This document shows positions 34,415 through 44,076 of a DNA stretch of 64,000 nt, piece by piece. Source of the DNA: Candidatus Zipacnadia bacterium (GTDB lineage: Bacteria > Armatimonadota > Zipacnadia > Zipacnadales > UBA5352). The stretch is from the NCBI GenBank assembly GCA_029820945.1, contig JALGUJ010000011.1, positions 1 through 64,000 on the forward strand, written 5' to 3'. The position numbers and the translations under genes are program-made. The notes below the pieces were generated by a model. That model was not told the DNA's origin and ran no database searches. It saw only the letters and a program-made list of their open reading frames with translations. Numbering within the stretch: the first letter of the stretch is position 1; each line of letters opens with the position of its first letter.

Positions 34415-35608
34415 TCAGAGTTCGGACAGCGCCTCGTACATGGCCATCACGTTCTCGGGCGGGACGTCGTGCTGGATGTTGTGCACCTGGCAGAAGACGA
34501 AGCCGCCGCCCTCCGCGAACTGATCGACGCGGTGCTTGACCTCATCCCTGACCTGCTCAGGGGTGCCGCGGTCCAGCACGCGTTGGGTGTCGCAGCCGCC
34601 CCCCCAGAAGGTGAGGTCGTCGCCGAACTCGCGCTTGAGCAGAGCCCCGTCCATGTTCGCGGCCGAAACCTGGACGGGGTTGATCGCGTCCACCCCCAGC
34701 TCGATGAGGTCCGGCAGCAGGTCGTAGATGGAGCCGCAGGAGTGCAGCAGCAGCGGCTTGCCCGAGAGCCGCTTGATCATCCCCCAGAGCCGCCGGTGAT
34801 AGGGCTTCACCATCTCCCGGTAGAGCTCGGGGGAGAGCTGTGGGCCATCCTGCTGGCCGAGGTCATCGTTGACCTGGATGATGTCAACGTGCTCGCCGAC
34901 GGCCTCGATGTAGCGCTGCACGCGCGGGGCGTAGCAGTCCACCAGCCGCCCCATCAGGTGATGCGCCAGGTCCTTGTTCGCCACCAGGTCCATCATGAAG
35001 TCGCCGAAGCCGCGCAGCACCTGGCCCGCGGCGAAGACGTGCACCCACAGGTTAGCGACGATGAAGCGGTCGGTCTCCTCGTGCAGGCAGCGGGCCTTGG
35101 CGGCGAGGTCCCTGTAGCTCTCGTCCATGTACTCGGGCCAGTCGAAGGTCTCGAGGTGCTCGATGCCGGCCTCGATATCGTCAGGGGTCGTGGCGTCGGC
35201 GAACGGCGGGTTGACGGGGTCGAAGTAGCAGCCACCCTCGGGGCAGAGGGCGGCGGGGACTCCGTCATCGCGCAGGATCGCCCACCCGCCGTCCCACTCG
35301 TCGATCGCCAGATGCTGGGGGATCTCGCAGGGAGAGCCGTCCTGGAGCGTCCAGGGCTTCCACGAACGGGGCTCGTTGAGCAGGGGCATAGCATCGGCGC
35401 CGATGGCGTCCAGGACCGGCTCCTCGACCTTGGCGATCATCTGGCCGATGTCGTAGATCCTCGTGGAGCCATCGATCCCGAGGTAGTCGGTGAGGCGGTT
35501 GTAGGCGATGCCCATGATGCCCGAGGACTCCGAGGCCCCCAGGTCCACGGGTACGCGGTCGGGCTCCTCATGACGCAGCGCGGCCGCGATGCGCTCCCGC
35601 GAGGTCAT
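34415..35608 (-). CDS. Uroporphyrinogen-decarboxylase-like (MtaA/CmuA-type) protein
   Basis: This 397-residue protein has the UroD fold start TSRERIAAALRHEEPDRVPVDLG and the MtaA/CmuA-type zinc elements LLLHSCGSIYDLLPDLI (HxC). A late VFCQVHNIQHDVPPENV places Cys two residues before the usual position. Such proteins transfer methyl groups between corrinoids and thiols, or act on unknown substrates in sugar clusters; they are rarely true haem enzymes. GGGAGGCCTGCAG precedes ATG 35608. It is followed by the isomerase at 20 nt, suggesting a metabolic link. The upstream in-frame extension to 35755 is unsupported. Confidence 0.85.
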   Translation of the reverse strand: MTSRERIAAALRHEEPDRVPVDLGASESSGIMGIAYNRLTDYLGIDGSTRIYDIGQMIAKVEEPVLDAIGADAMPLLNEPRSWKPWTLQDGSPCEIPQHLAIDEWDGGWAILRDDGVPAALCPEGGCYFDPVNPPFADATTPDDIEAGIEHLETFDWPEYMDESYRDLAAKARCLHEETDRFIVANLWVHVFAAGQVLRGFGDFMMDLVANKDLAHHLMGRLVDCYAPRVQRYIEAVGEHVDIIQVNDDLGQQDGPQLSPELYREMVKPYHRRLWGMIKRLSGKPLLLHSCGSIYDLLPDLIELGVDAINPVQVSAANMDGALLKREFGDDLTFWGGGCDTQRVLDRGTPEQVRDEVKHRVDQFAEGGGFVFCQVHNIQHDVPPENVMAMYEALSEL

Positions 35609-35792
35609 CTGCAGGCCTCCCACGGCCTTGATGCAGCCCCCCGCACGGCGATGCGCCCCCGCGCGATCCACCAGCCAAGGACTGAGCCACTTCCACGCCC
35701 GGCGTGGCATACCTTTGAGGGCCGGCGCTTTCGCCCCCGATGACCGCCGGCTCACGTACTCGCCGACCAGGTGAGCGTGTGCGGGCCCCTCA

Positions 35793-37196
35793 TCACCACG
35801 CCCAGGGGCGCTCGGGCAGCGGGTCGCGCGACATGGCGATGCGGTCGAGCAGCAGGCCCTCCATCTCCGACCGCTGCGCGGCGTAGCCCGGATCGGCCCA
35901 GAGGTTGTCGAACTCGCCCGGGTCGCTGCGCAGGTCGTACAGCTCGCCGAAGTCCTCGCCGGGGTAGTGGATGAGCTTCCACTCGTCCGTGCGCACCGCC
36001 CACTCGGTGATGCGCTCGGGCTCGAGGCCGCGCGCGGCCAGGTCGGGGGCCTGCCGCTCCTGCATCAGCACCGACTCTCGCCCGCGTGCGTCCTCATCCC
36101 CGCGCAGGATCGGCGCCATCGACCGGCCCTGGACGCCCGCGGGCTGCTGCACGCCAAGCAGATCCAGGATCGTGGGCATGATGTCCACGCCCTCGACCAA
36201 CTCCTCGGTCACCGCGCCCGAGGCACCGCCCGGCAGCCGCCAGATCATGGGGACGTTCGTGACCTGATCGAACAGGAAGGGGCCGTGGCGCCACTGGAAG
36301 TGGTCGTTGAGCGACAGGCCGTGATCGGCGGTGAACAGCACGAGCGTGTCATCGGCGATGCCCAGCTCCTCGAGCGCGGCGATGATGCGCCCGAACTGGT
36401 GGTCGAGGAAGCGCACCTGGTCGTAGTAGCTGCCGATGTACTCGCGGAGGGTGGCCTCGTCGGGCTGGCGGCCGTTGGCCACGTAGCCCTCGTAGCACTC
36501 GCGGTACCAGTCCGGCTTCTTGCGCAGGTCGTCGGCGCGCAGCTCGGGGACGGGCACGTCGGCGGGATCGTAGTGCCTGGCCCAGCCCGCCGGCGGCGTA
36601 CAGGGCGGCGATAGCTCGTGGAAGGAGCAGTGGCAGTAGAAGGGCCTCTCACCGGCGGCCTGGCGCTCGATGAAGTCGATGGCCCGGGAGGTGATCCACT
36701 GCAGCTCGTGCGCCTCCTCGGGCATGTTCCTCCGGGTTCGGGCCTGCTCGGACAGCTCGGGGTGCTCCTGGTCGATGAACTTGAGGTACTCCTGGCCCAG
36801 GCGGTTCTCGGAGATGTGCACCTCGCTGAAGCCGTAGTAGGGGCCCTGGATCATCGGGACGTTGCCGGGGTACTTCTGCTGCGGCTCAAAGTGGATCTTG
36901 CCAGCCGCGCAGGTGGCGTAGCCGGCCTCGGAGAGTACCTGTGGCAGCGTCGTCTCACTCCGGCTCAGCGGCACACCGTTGGCCCAGACGCCGTGGATGT
37001 GGGGATAGCGGCCGGTGTAGATGGAGGCGCGGCTGGGCATGCAGACGGAGTGGGTGCCGAAGGCGCGCTCGAAGCGCACGCCGGCCTCGGAGAATGCGTC
37101 GACGTGCGGCGTCTCGAGCAGCTCGTTGCCGTAGCAGCCCACGGTGTCCTTGCGATGGCCGTCGGTGATGAAGACGACGACGTTCCTCGGGTTCAT
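35793..37196 (-). CDS. Type I sulfatase, cytoplasmic form
   Basis: This 467-residue alkaline-phosphatase-superfamily enzyme has the formylglycine motif C-M-P-S-R in SVCMPSRASIYTGRYPH, metal residues in VVFITDGHRKD (Asp) and LVLFTADHGLSLNDH (Asp, His), and AAGKIHFEP. The cysteine-type motif requires a maturation enzyme: FGE in air or an anSME-type radical SAM protein. No clear anSME is adjacent, although three radical SAM genes lie at 49.8-56.6 kb. The first metal Asp pair is reduced to TDG. There is no signal peptide. GGGGAGGAAGCC precedes ATG 37196. It would release sulfate from sugars. Confidence 0.9.
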   Translation of the reverse strand: MNPRNVVVFITDGHRKDTVGCYGNELLETPHVDAFSEAGVRFERAFGTHSVCMPSRASIYTGRYPHIHGVWANGVPLSRSETTLPQVLSEAGYATCAAGKIHFEPQQKYPGNVPMIQGPYYGFSEVHISENRLGQEYLKFIDQEHPELSEQARTRRNMPEEAHELQWITSRAIDFIERQAAGERPFYCHCSFHELSPPCTPPAGWARHYDPADVPVPELRADDLRKKPDWYRECYEGYVANGRQPDEATLREYIGSYYDQVRFLDHQFGRIIAALEELGIADDTLVLFTADHGLSLNDHFQWRHGPFLFDQVTNVPMIWRLPGGASGAVTEELVEGVDIMPTILDLLGVQQPAGVQGRSMAPILRGDEDARGRESVLMQERQAPDLAARGLEPERITEWAVRTDEWKLIHYPGEDFGELYDLRSDPGEFDNLWADPGYAAQRSEMEGLLLDRIAMSRDPLPERPWAW

Positions 37197-37330
37197 GGCT
37201 TCCTCCCCGCGTGAAGCGTCTCGCGATCCAGCGCGCGTGCCGCCGCCGGCCCGTGTGATGTTGACCGCCTGGCCCCCGCACTCCTCCCGTCCGGGAGGTG
37301 GCTTGGTCGGGGCAGCCCCGCACAGGTCTC

Positions 37331-37354
37331 GGGCGGGCCCGGTCGGGCCCGCCC
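37331..37354 (-). terminator. 10-bp perfect hairpin after the GH42-like gene
   Basis: GGGCGGGCCC-GGTC-GGGCCCGCCC lies 41 nt beyond the stop at 37395 and before the sulfatase start. A smaller hairpin CCTCCCG-TC-CGGGAGG (37283-37298) follows. The pair probably separates the GH42-like and sulfatase transcription units. Confidence 0.6.
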
Positions 37355-37394
37355 GCATCCCCCATCACCACCTGTCGATGCGCCTCACCGATGA

Positions 37395-40300
37395 CTACTG
37401 CGCCGCGACCGTGAACTCCGCCTCAGCGGTCTGGCTCGAGAGGACCTCCCGGGCCGTGACGCGCCAGGTGCCGCTCTGGGCGTTGTAGGCGATTGGGATC
37501 TCGACGTCCGCGACGCCATCCTGGACGATCAGCTCGCGCCGGGGCCAGGCCTGCTCCGTGCCATCGGGCCGGAAGACCCTCAGCTTGACGGGTAGGAGTC
37601 CCTGACCGCGACCGCGGACCCGCACGACGCCCTCGAGCGTCTGGCCGGGCGCGACGGGCCCGCGCAGGTCCAGCACGACCTCGCCGATGGCCTCATCGGA
37701 CAGGGCGTAGAGGTTCGCGAAGCCCACGCGCAGCTCGCCCGCGATCTGGTCGGTCTCGCCCAGGTAGCGGTCGTTTCGCAGGTCGTAGACGTGCCTCGGC
37801 CGGGGCAGGATGGTCGTCGCCGGGCCGTCCTCACCGGCGGTCTTGAACAGGCCGATCACCGTGATGCCCTCGGTCTCCCAGCGCACCGTCTCGGTCCAGC
37901 GCAGCGGGCCGTCGCCTGCGCGCTGCCGGAAGGGCGACTCCATCCCGGCTATCCGGTAAATCGCGCCCAGCAGCCGCCGGATCGGCATCTCCTGCATCTC
38001 CTCGCGTAGCGCGCCGTATGCCTCCAGCGAGAAGTTCAGCAGCACCGCCGTGCCCTCGCCGAAGTCGTTGACGATCATCAGCGGCACGCCCTCGTGCTCG
38101 GCAAGGGCCTCGCCACCCGCGAGCTGGAGCGCCGGGTCGATGCGCGTGTCCAGGGCCAGCGAGATCTCCTCGCCGCCGACGGTGGTGTCAAGCGCCAGGC
38201 TAACCTCCTCCATCTGCGGCCAGTCCTCGGCGGTGGGTCGCTGTGTCACGCCGAAGACGTCGTCCAGCGCGCCCGCCTCGCGGAGCGTGCAGTGCCCGTC
38301 GCGGATGCCTGGCCGCAGGTCGGCGATGAGCAGACCGCCGGCGCGCACGAACTCGCGGATCTCGCCCGCGACCTCGTCGGACATGGCCCTGCCCAGCGGC
38401 AGGATCAGCGCGCGCTCGTCACCGTCGTTGAGGTCGCCCTCCAGGACCGTGTCGTCGCTGAGGTAGTGGGCCTGGTAGCCGAGGTCCTGAGTGGCCTCCA
38501 GGAAGGCGTTGTGCGATAGATCGATCATCCCGCCGCGCCGCGGGGCGATGCCCTCGGCGAAGGCCGACGGGATGGAGTAGAGCAGGCCGATGCCGTCGTG
38601 GGGCATGGCCATCTGCAGCATCATGGTGCCGAGGCCGTCCTGGATGTCCTGCATCTCATCCACGATCACCTGGCTGGTGTCGTCCCAGGGGTGGAAGTCG
38701 GGGGCCAGGAAGCCGTGGAAGCGGCCGATGTTGTCCCAACGCCACCACCAGACGCCGTGGTAGCCGTTGCTGATCATCCGCCACATGCGCTGGACCATGG
38801 GCCGGGCCTCGCGGCTGTAGCCCATCCAGTTCGAGGTGATCAGTTCGCGCGGGGCCAGGGAGCGTATGATGTCATCGCCGACGCTGGGGTAGGGGCCCCA
38901 GAAGCCGACGCGCCTGATGATCTCACCGTAGTCGTCGCCGAAGCGGCCGGCGCCCTCGAAGCCCGTGATGGCCAGCGGGTCCATGGCGGCGTAGGCCCGG
39001 GCGTACTTGCCGCAGTACACCGCGTAGTTGTAGCGCTTGAAGGCCTGGCGGTCGTACCAGCGGGCGAAGTGCCCGGCGTTGAGGGCCGCCTGCTCGTTGA
39101 TGTCGCCCTCCTTGAACAGCTCGATCTCATCGAAGGAGCCGTACTCGCTGCCCCAGGAGGCGTTCAGGGCCTCGATGGTCTCGTACTGGCCCCGCAGCCA
39201 CTCGCGGTAGGCCTTCAGGCACTCGGGGTGCGCGCAGGCGCCCCAGGTGTTGTTCTCGTCGCCGAGCGAGTAGACGTACACCCCATGCCGGCGCGCGGGC
39301 AGGTACCTGTCGGCGATCTCCTGAATGTATTCGCTGACCGCCGGCTCGTTGTTCCAGCAGACCGGCTGCATCACGCCGTCCTCGCCGATGTTCTCCAGGA
39401 TGCGCGTGGTGTAGGGCACGTAGGCGAGGTCGTTCGCGGCGATCTCCGGCGGCGGGGAGCCGCCGCTGAGCATGACCGTCACGCCGCTGTCGCGCATGCT
39501 GCGCAGGCCCCAGTATCCCAGCACGCCCCTGGGGAAGGCCCACATCACGAAGTTGAACTGCCCGCGACAGCGCCTGGGGACGGTGAACTGGGCGTAGGTG
39601 CCGTCCACCTCACCGTCGCCATCGAGCAGCGCCGCCTCGGCGCGCATCAGGATGGTGCGGTCCTCAGGCACCCTGAAGCTGAAGGGCACCTCCCCCGCCT
39701 GCGGCCGCCTCTCCTCCCGCGCGACGACGCGACCCTCGGCGTCGCGCAGGCGCAGGACGAGCCGCTCATCCCCCGTGAACTCCTGGCCGCGCATGGCAAC
39801 GGTCCCCGTGATGGTCTCCCCCACCTCGCCGAACGGCATCGCGTCCTCAGTCGCTCCCTCGAGGGTCACGCTCTCCACACCGCGCGTGGAGGTGACCCTG
39901 ACCGTCTGCGCGCCGAAGGCCTCGGCACCGCGCGGGCTGGTGACCACCATCTCCATGAAGTGGTCGCCGGCCGGGAGCTTGGGCATGGGGACGCGGACGC
40001 CGGCCGCGCTGCCCTGCTCGCACTCGACCGTCTCGGTAAGAAGCTCGATCCGCTCGCCGCCGGCGCTGCAGAGCGTGCAGTGGAAGGTCAGCGACGTTTG
40101 GCCGGGCAGGTCGGAGGTCACGCCGACACCCAGAGGCATGGGGAGCTCGCTCCGGTGCAGGTTGATGGCGCTGTCCGGGCGGTTGATGAACCTGACGGCC
40201 GCATCACGCCCCGCCGCCCAGCGGATGGCGTTGGCGGCGAAGCCCGCCCAGTACTCGTACTCCGAGAGAGCCTCGAAGCTGAAGTCAAGGCGCGGGGTCA

Positions 40301-40979
40301 CAGCCTCGGCGCCGCCGGGGAGCCTGAGGCCCAGCGCCCGGCCCTCGCCCAGCCGGTAGCGGGTGATGATACGCCCCGCAAGCTCCGTGTCCGTCGGCTC
40401 CGTCAGCCCCAGGGAGCCGGCCATCTCGCGGCCCTTCGCCAGCGATGCGAGGGGGAAGCGCGAGGTCAACTCGGCCGGCAGCTCCTCCATGGCGCGGTCG
40501 TCGGTGAAGGCGATCTCCGGCATCTGGTAGACGGCCACCAGTCCCGCGCCGCCCTTCACGACGTGCTCGAGCAGGTAGTACTGGGCCTCGCGGGTCAGGC
40601 CGTCGAAGCTGACGTTACCGAGGACGAAGACGTCCGCCCCCTCCCGGATCAGGCGCAGCGCGCGGGCCATCCCCGCCTCGCCACCCTCCACCTGCCGGCC
40701 GGTACGCTCGTAGTAGACGATCTGAGGCTCGATCTGCACCCGCTGGGCCATCTCGGCGATCTCGCGGGCGCTCTGGCCCTTGGCCCGGACGAAGAAGAGA
40801 GCCCGTATCGGGCCGCCCGGCAGCGGCTTCGCCCACTGCACGTGCGGGGTGACGAAGTCCATCGAGTAGACGTGGTCGGCCTCCACCAGCTCCGGCTCGT
40901 GCCACCACTCCTGCGCGCACAGCGGCAGGGCGATGGCGCCGATCGCAAAGACGCACAGGATCGTGCGGGTGATCTTCAT
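37395..40979 (-). CDS. Giant secreted GH42-like (beta-galactosidase-type) protein
   Basis: This 1194-residue protein has a signal peptide (about 1-23, ending PLCAQ) and a glutaminase-like N-terminal region (about 60-230). Beta domains reach about 470. A barrel with GH42 features follows: CRGQFNFVMWAF, GVYVYSLGDENN near 571 (candidate acid/base Glu in DEN), ACAHPECLKAYREWLRGQY and ALNASWGSEY. After the barrel comes a trimerisation-like Rossmann domain (about 830-990, with ALILPLGRAMSDEVAGEIRE) and C-terminal Ig-like domains. It should hydrolyse beta-galactosides or related glycosides outside the cell. AAGGAGAG precedes ATG 40979. Confidence 0.82.
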   Translation of the reverse strand: MKITRTILCVFAIGAIALPLCAQEWWHEPELVEADHVYSMDFVTPHVQWAKPLPGGPIRALFFVRAKGQSAREIAEMAQRVQIEPQIVYYERTGRQVEGGEAGMARALRLIREGADVFVLGNVSFDGLTREAQYYLLEHVVKGGAGLVAVYQMPEIAFTDDRAMEELPAELTSRFPLASLAKGREMAGSLGLTEPTDTELAGRIITRYRLGEGRALGLRLPGGAEAVTPRLDFSFEALSEYEYWAGFAANAIRWAAGRDAAVRFINRPDSAINLHRSELPMPLGVGVTSDLPGQTSLTFHCTLCSAGGERIELLTETVECEQGSAAGVRVPMPKLPAGDHFMEMVVTSPRGAEAFGAQTVRVTSTRGVESVTLEGATEDAMPFGEVGETITGTVAMRGQEFTGDERLVLRLRDAEGRVVAREERRPQAGEVPFSFRVPEDRTILMRAEAALLDGDGEVDGTYAQFTVPRRCRGQFNFVMWAFPRGVLGYWGLRSMRDSGVTVMLSGGSPPPEIAANDLAYVPYTTRILENIGEDGVMQPVCWNNEPAVSEYIQEIADRYLPARRHGVYVYSLGDENNTWGACAHPECLKAYREWLRGQYETIEALNASWGSEYGSFDEIELFKEGDINEQAALNAGHFARWYDRQAFKRYNYAVYCGKYARAYAAMDPLAITGFEGAGRFGDDYGEIIRRVGFWGPYPSVGDDIIRSLAPRELITSNWMGYSREARPMVQRMWRMISNGYHGVWWWRWDNIGRFHGFLAPDFHPWDDTSQVIVDEMQDIQDGLGTMMLQMAMPHDGIGLLYSIPSAFAEGIAPRRGGMIDLSHNAFLEATQDLGYQAHYLSDDTVLEGDLNDGDERALILPLGRAMSDEVAGEIREFVRAGGLLIADLRPGIRDGHCTLREAGALDDVFGVTQRPTAEDWPQMEEVSLALDTTVGGEEISLALDTRIDPALQLAGGEALAEHEGVPLMIVNDFGEGTAVLLNFSLEAYGALREEMQEMPIRRLLGAIYRIAGMESPFRQRAGDGPLRWTETVRWETEGITVIGLFKTAGEDGPATTILPRPRHVYDLRNDRYLGETDQIAGELRVGFANLYALSDEAIGEVVLDLRGPVAPGQTLEGVVRVRGRGQGLLPVKLRVFRPDGTEQAWPRRELIVQDGVADVEIPIAYNAQSGTWRVTAREVLSSQTAEAEFTVAAQ

Positions 40980-41154
40980 GATGGGCTCTCCTTTTCGCTG
41001 TGGCCCGGCGCTGCGGACGGGCGCCGTTTGCCGCCTGAACGCAACAACGCGGCGCTTAGACGTTGGCCGCGGGCCGACTTCGTCGCGCGTAAACGGCACA
41101 CGCTCCTCAGGCGGCCCCTCCCTACGACCAACGACGCACGACACAAGTGGTCCC

Positions 41155-42246
41155 TCACGCCTCGCTCAGAAGCAGCGCTATCTTGACCTTCCACGTCAGC
41201 TCGCGAAGCTCTGTGGTGAGGCGGCTGATCTGGATGGTCTGGTGCGCCCACTGGACCGACGAGATGGCCTCCTCGGTCTCCGCCAGCCCCCGGAGATGCT
41301 CGAACCGCTCGTTCAGCGGCTCGAACTCGTCCCGGAAGGGCGCGTCGGGGTGCTCGCGGTAGGCGGATGCCAGGTCGGCGTGCAGCTCGTGCAGCCTGCC
41401 GGCCTCGCCGAAGGCCCGGGCCAGCATTCCCTGGTAGGTAAGGCGCTCCTCGACGCCCTCGGGGCCGATGAGCGCCAGCTCATCGGTGAGGTAGACGCGG
41501 GCGGGGACCTCGATGCGCCCGTGGATCTCCCGCGCGACGCCGTCGGTGAGCTGGAACTGCTCGCCCGCGAAGTAGAGGTGTCCGAAGAGCCAGGGCCGCA
41601 GGAAGTTGCCCTGCACGTTCGACCAGTTGTGCAGGACGCGGTTGCCGCTTCCTTCGGCCAGCCGCTCGCGGCAGACATTGAGGCCCCAGACCTCGCCCAC
41701 CTCGGGCGGATCGGTGTTGAGGGAGGCGAAGGGGACGCGCACCTCGATGGCCCAGCTCTCCGGCCCGATCGACGCCTCGGCCTCCCAGTCGGCGTCCCAG
41801 GTGCGGGAGCCGGACCTGGCGTCGAAGCGCGTGGCGATGGCGTTGACGGCGAGCTGGTAGAAGCTGTCGTGGTCGTGGTCCACGTCGAAGAACATCTCGA
41901 TGACATCGTCATGCCAGACGGAGCCGTCGCGCGTGGTCACGTCGGTCTTGAGGCCCTGCATGTTCTCCTCGAGGCAGCGCACCCCGAGATAGAGCGCCTC
42001 GTCGTCGCGCAGGACCCTAAACTCCGTCTGATTCGGGGCCAGCATGTCGGCACCCGAGATGGTGAAGCCGCTGACGGACGCCGCCCGCCCCCAGGCGGCG
42101 TCCGACAGGTCGCCGTCCACCTCGACTCCGCCCGGCACGTGCACGCAGATGGTCGCGACCGCCGGCAGCACGCTGTGTATCTCCTCGGCGGCGCCACACG
42201 GGATCGCGCACAACGCCAGCAACGCCGCCACGATGCTCCTGGTCAT
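41155..42246 (-). CDS. Secreted CBM9-like protein with C-terminal helical module
   Basis: This 363-residue protein has a signal peptide (about 1-19, PCGAAEE). A CBM9-like domain (about 35-235) shows GGVEVDGDLSDAAW, HDDVIEMFFDVDHDHD and WAIEVRVPFASLN. A helical tail (about 255-363) ends in HQTIQISRLTTELRELTWKV followed by KIALLLSEA. That tail ends like the next gene upstream (42300-43232), pointing to a shared module. It has no catalytic domain and is probably a glycan-binding or scaffold protein. It is 53 nt downstream of that partner on the same strand. Confidence 0.8.
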   Translation of the reverse strand: MTRSIVAALLALCAIPCGAAEEIHSVLPAVATICVHVPGGVEVDGDLSDAAWGRAASVSGFTISGADMLAPNQTEFRVLRDDEALYLGVRCLEENMQGLKTDVTTRDGSVWHDDVIEMFFDVDHDHDSFYQLAVNAIATRFDARSGSRTWDADWEAEASIGPESWAIEVRVPFASLNTDPPEVGEVWGLNVCRERLAEGSGNRVLHNWSNVQGNFLRPWLFGHLYFAGEQFQLTDGVAREIHGRIEVPARVYLTDELALIGPEGVEERLTYQGMLARAFGEAGRLHELHADLASAYREHPDAPFRDEFEPLNERFEHLRGLAETEEAISSVQWAHQTIQISRLTTELRELTWKVKIALLLSEA

Positions 42247-42299
42247 GATTGCCTCTCATCCCTTCCGTCGCCGCAGACTGCCCTCCGCCGTGGCGGGCG

Positions 42300-43232
42300 T
42301 CAGCCCCCCGCCTGCAGCAGCGCCTCGATCTTCAGCTCCCAGCGCACGCCCTGCAGCTCCCCGATAAGCTCGGGCGTGCGGTGCTGGTCGGCGATCCATT
42401 CGTTCACGTGGCGCTTCGCGCCCCCCTGCGCTCGCCGCTTGAGGGCCTCCAGCTCGGCCACCAACTCCCGGGCGCGCCCGGCGACCGCCGAGTCCTCGCG
42501 CGCGCCGGCCAGCCCCTCGTCGATCTCCTCGAGGACCCGGTCGATGTCGGCCTCCGCGAGCCTGGCGAAGATGTCCGTACGCGCCAGCGCCGCATAGTCC
42601 ACCTGGTAGAGCCCCAGGCCGTCGAAGTAGCCCACCCCGTCCCAGCGATAGCACAGCGCCCAGATGCGCAGGTAATGGGCGTTGGCCGGGATCTCGTCGG
42701 CGCGGAAGGAGCCGTCGTCGGGCGTGGGGTCAGGCAGGAGGAGCTGCTCGTAGTAGGCCCACTCGCCATCAACGCCCAGGTTGCTGGCGACGTAGTTGTA
42801 GCTCCTGCTGCTCTCCTGCTCGAGCGCCTCCGTCTCGGTCTCGAACCACTGCCGGCCCAGCATCAGGCCGCTTCGCTCGGGGCCCGGGTCAATGCGCGCC
42901 CACCCGAACTGGATATAGGCCGTGGTGGCGTCGATCTCGATGAGGGGGCCGTGCAGCCCGGTGGAGTCGTCGTGGGCCGACGTCATCTGCACGCACCTGT
43001 CGCCCTGGCCGGGGGCACCGCCCTCGACGATGGCGAGCTGGCCGTTGCCGCCGTAGGCCTCGGCCGCCCAGCCGGGCGGCACCTCGCCGGCCGGGACCGG
43101 TCCGACCGGGCCGTCCTCGAAGGAGCCGTTCTCGATGAGGTTGTCGCCGATGACGGGGAGGTCGGGGGCCGCTGACCAGGAGACGGGGGCGACCGCGAGC
43201 AGAGCGGCGCAGAGCGGCAGGAGTCCTCGCAT
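42300..43232 (-). CDS. Secreted jelly-roll protein with the same C-terminal helical module
   Basis: This 310-residue protein has a signal peptide (about 1-21). A CBM4_9-like beta-sandwich starts with NLIENGSFEDGP and contains DRCVQMTSAHDDSTGLHGPLI and LRIWALCYRWDGVGYFDGL. A helical region (about 215-310) ends in WIADQHRTPELIGELQGVRW followed by ELKIEALLQAGG. The ending EL..LxW.xKI..LL matches its downstream neighbour. I cannot name a function; glycan or envelope binding is inferred from the jelly roll. GGGAGGGAGAGGATCAGC precedes ATG 43232. Confidence 0.75.
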   Translation of the reverse strand: MRGLLPLCAALLAVAPVSWSAAPDLPVIGDNLIENGSFEDGPVGPVPAGEVPPGWAAEAYGGNGQLAIVEGGAPGQGDRCVQMTSAHDDSTGLHGPLIEIDATTAYIQFGWARIDPGPERSGLMLGRQWFETETEALEQESSRSYNYVASNLGVDGEWAYYEQLLLPDPTPDDGSFRADEIPANAHYLRIWALCYRWDGVGYFDGLGLYQVDYAALARTDIFARLAEADIDRVLEEIDEGLAGAREDSAVAGRARELVAELEALKRRAQGGAKRHVNEWIADQHRTPELIGELQGVRWELKIEALLQAGG

Positions 43233-43297
43233 GCTGATCCTCTCCCTCCCTGCCCGTGGGTTGGCGGCCACCCCTGCGACCTTTCGCCCGCCGGATG

Positions 43298-43333
43298 CTG
43301 CCGCGGCCCGCGATGGCTCGCGGGCCGCGGCAG
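43298..43333 (-). terminator. 16-bp perfect hairpin after the pseudopilin gene
   Basis: Arms 43298-43313 and 43318-43333 are perfectly complementary over 16 bp with a TGGC loop. This is the most stable simple hairpin I found in the window. It lies 66 nt past the stop at 43399 and upstream of the secreted jelly-roll gene, so it probably terminates the pseudopilin transcript. Confidence 0.72.
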
Positions 43334-43398
43334 GTTGGCCAGATCGGATGGCACGCGGTCGGGCCGACGCCCGCGCGGGGTGGGGCGCCGGTGGCCGG

Positions 43399-44076
43399 CT
43401 AGTCGTGCGAGTCCTTATCGCATGTGCCGTAGTCGAACTGTATGGCGCCGCTCTCCCAGGCGCCGATCATGGCGCCCTTGGACATGCTCTTGGCGTGGCC
43501 ATCGCAGAAGCCGAGGTTCATCTGGTCGTTGTGCTCGAACTGCGCGTGCGAGCCCCACGGTCGATAGCTGTCGTTGGGCAGGGTCGCGCAGCCGCGACCG
43601 CTGCCGTCATACCAGTACTGGCTGAAGTTGTTGTACTCAACCAGCCAGACCCACTCGGCGGGCTGGTGCAGGCTGGCGAGGATGCGAGCGCGCAGGTCCA
43701 TGTTCGCGCCATAGCTGAGAGTGAAGCCGTTCCATTGGGTCCACCCGGCACTCCACGACGCGGTGAACCTGTGCGACGGGCACACGAATATCTGTTCGTT
43801 CTTAACGTAGGGCATGATCAATGCGAACCAGGGGCCGGAGTCGGGCCCGGCCGGGTGGTCCGGGTCATACCAGTAGCTCGTGCCGATGGGGAACACCTCG
43901 TCGTAGTCCTGCACATACATCTGCATCCCAAGGACGATCTGCTTCACGTTGCTCAGACAGGAGCTCTGACGGGCCTTCTCGCGCGCCTTGGCAAAGACCG
44001 GGAACAGGATTGCAGCCAGGATCGCGATGATCGCGATCACGACCAGCAACTCGATCAGGTTGAATCCCTTTCGCAT
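43399..44076 (-). CDS. Type II pseudopilin-like protein with H-X9-DG motif (first of three)
   Basis: This 225-residue protein has a class III prepilin peptide [20 protein letters not shown]: cleavage after Gly, Glu at mature position 5. A helix with [16 protein letters not shown] follows. Its globular part ends with [17 protein letters not shown], the H-X9-DG signature. Such proteins are cleaved by a prepilin peptidase and assemble in, or decorate, type II secretion or type IV pilus systems. No secretion ATPase, peptidase or platform gene is in the window. GGAAGGG lies 7 nt before ATG 44076. Confidence 0.9.
   Translation of the reverse strand: MRKGFNLIELLVVIAIIAILAAILFPVFAKAREKARQSSCLSNVKQIVLGMQMYVQDYDEVFPIGTSYWYDPDHPAGPDSGPWFALIMPYVKNEQIFVCPSHRFTASWSAGWTQWNGFTLSYGANMDLRARILASLHQPAEWVWLVEYNNFSQYWYDGSGRGCATLPNDSYRPWGSHAQFEHNDQMNLGFCDGHAKSMSKGAMIGAWESGAIQFDYGTCDKDSHD

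Noticed and set aside
37395-41186. An 862-codon plus-strand frame (38598-41186)
   Set aside because: Antisense shadow of the GH42-like gene; composition is rich in Ala, Gly, Arg and His with no domain.
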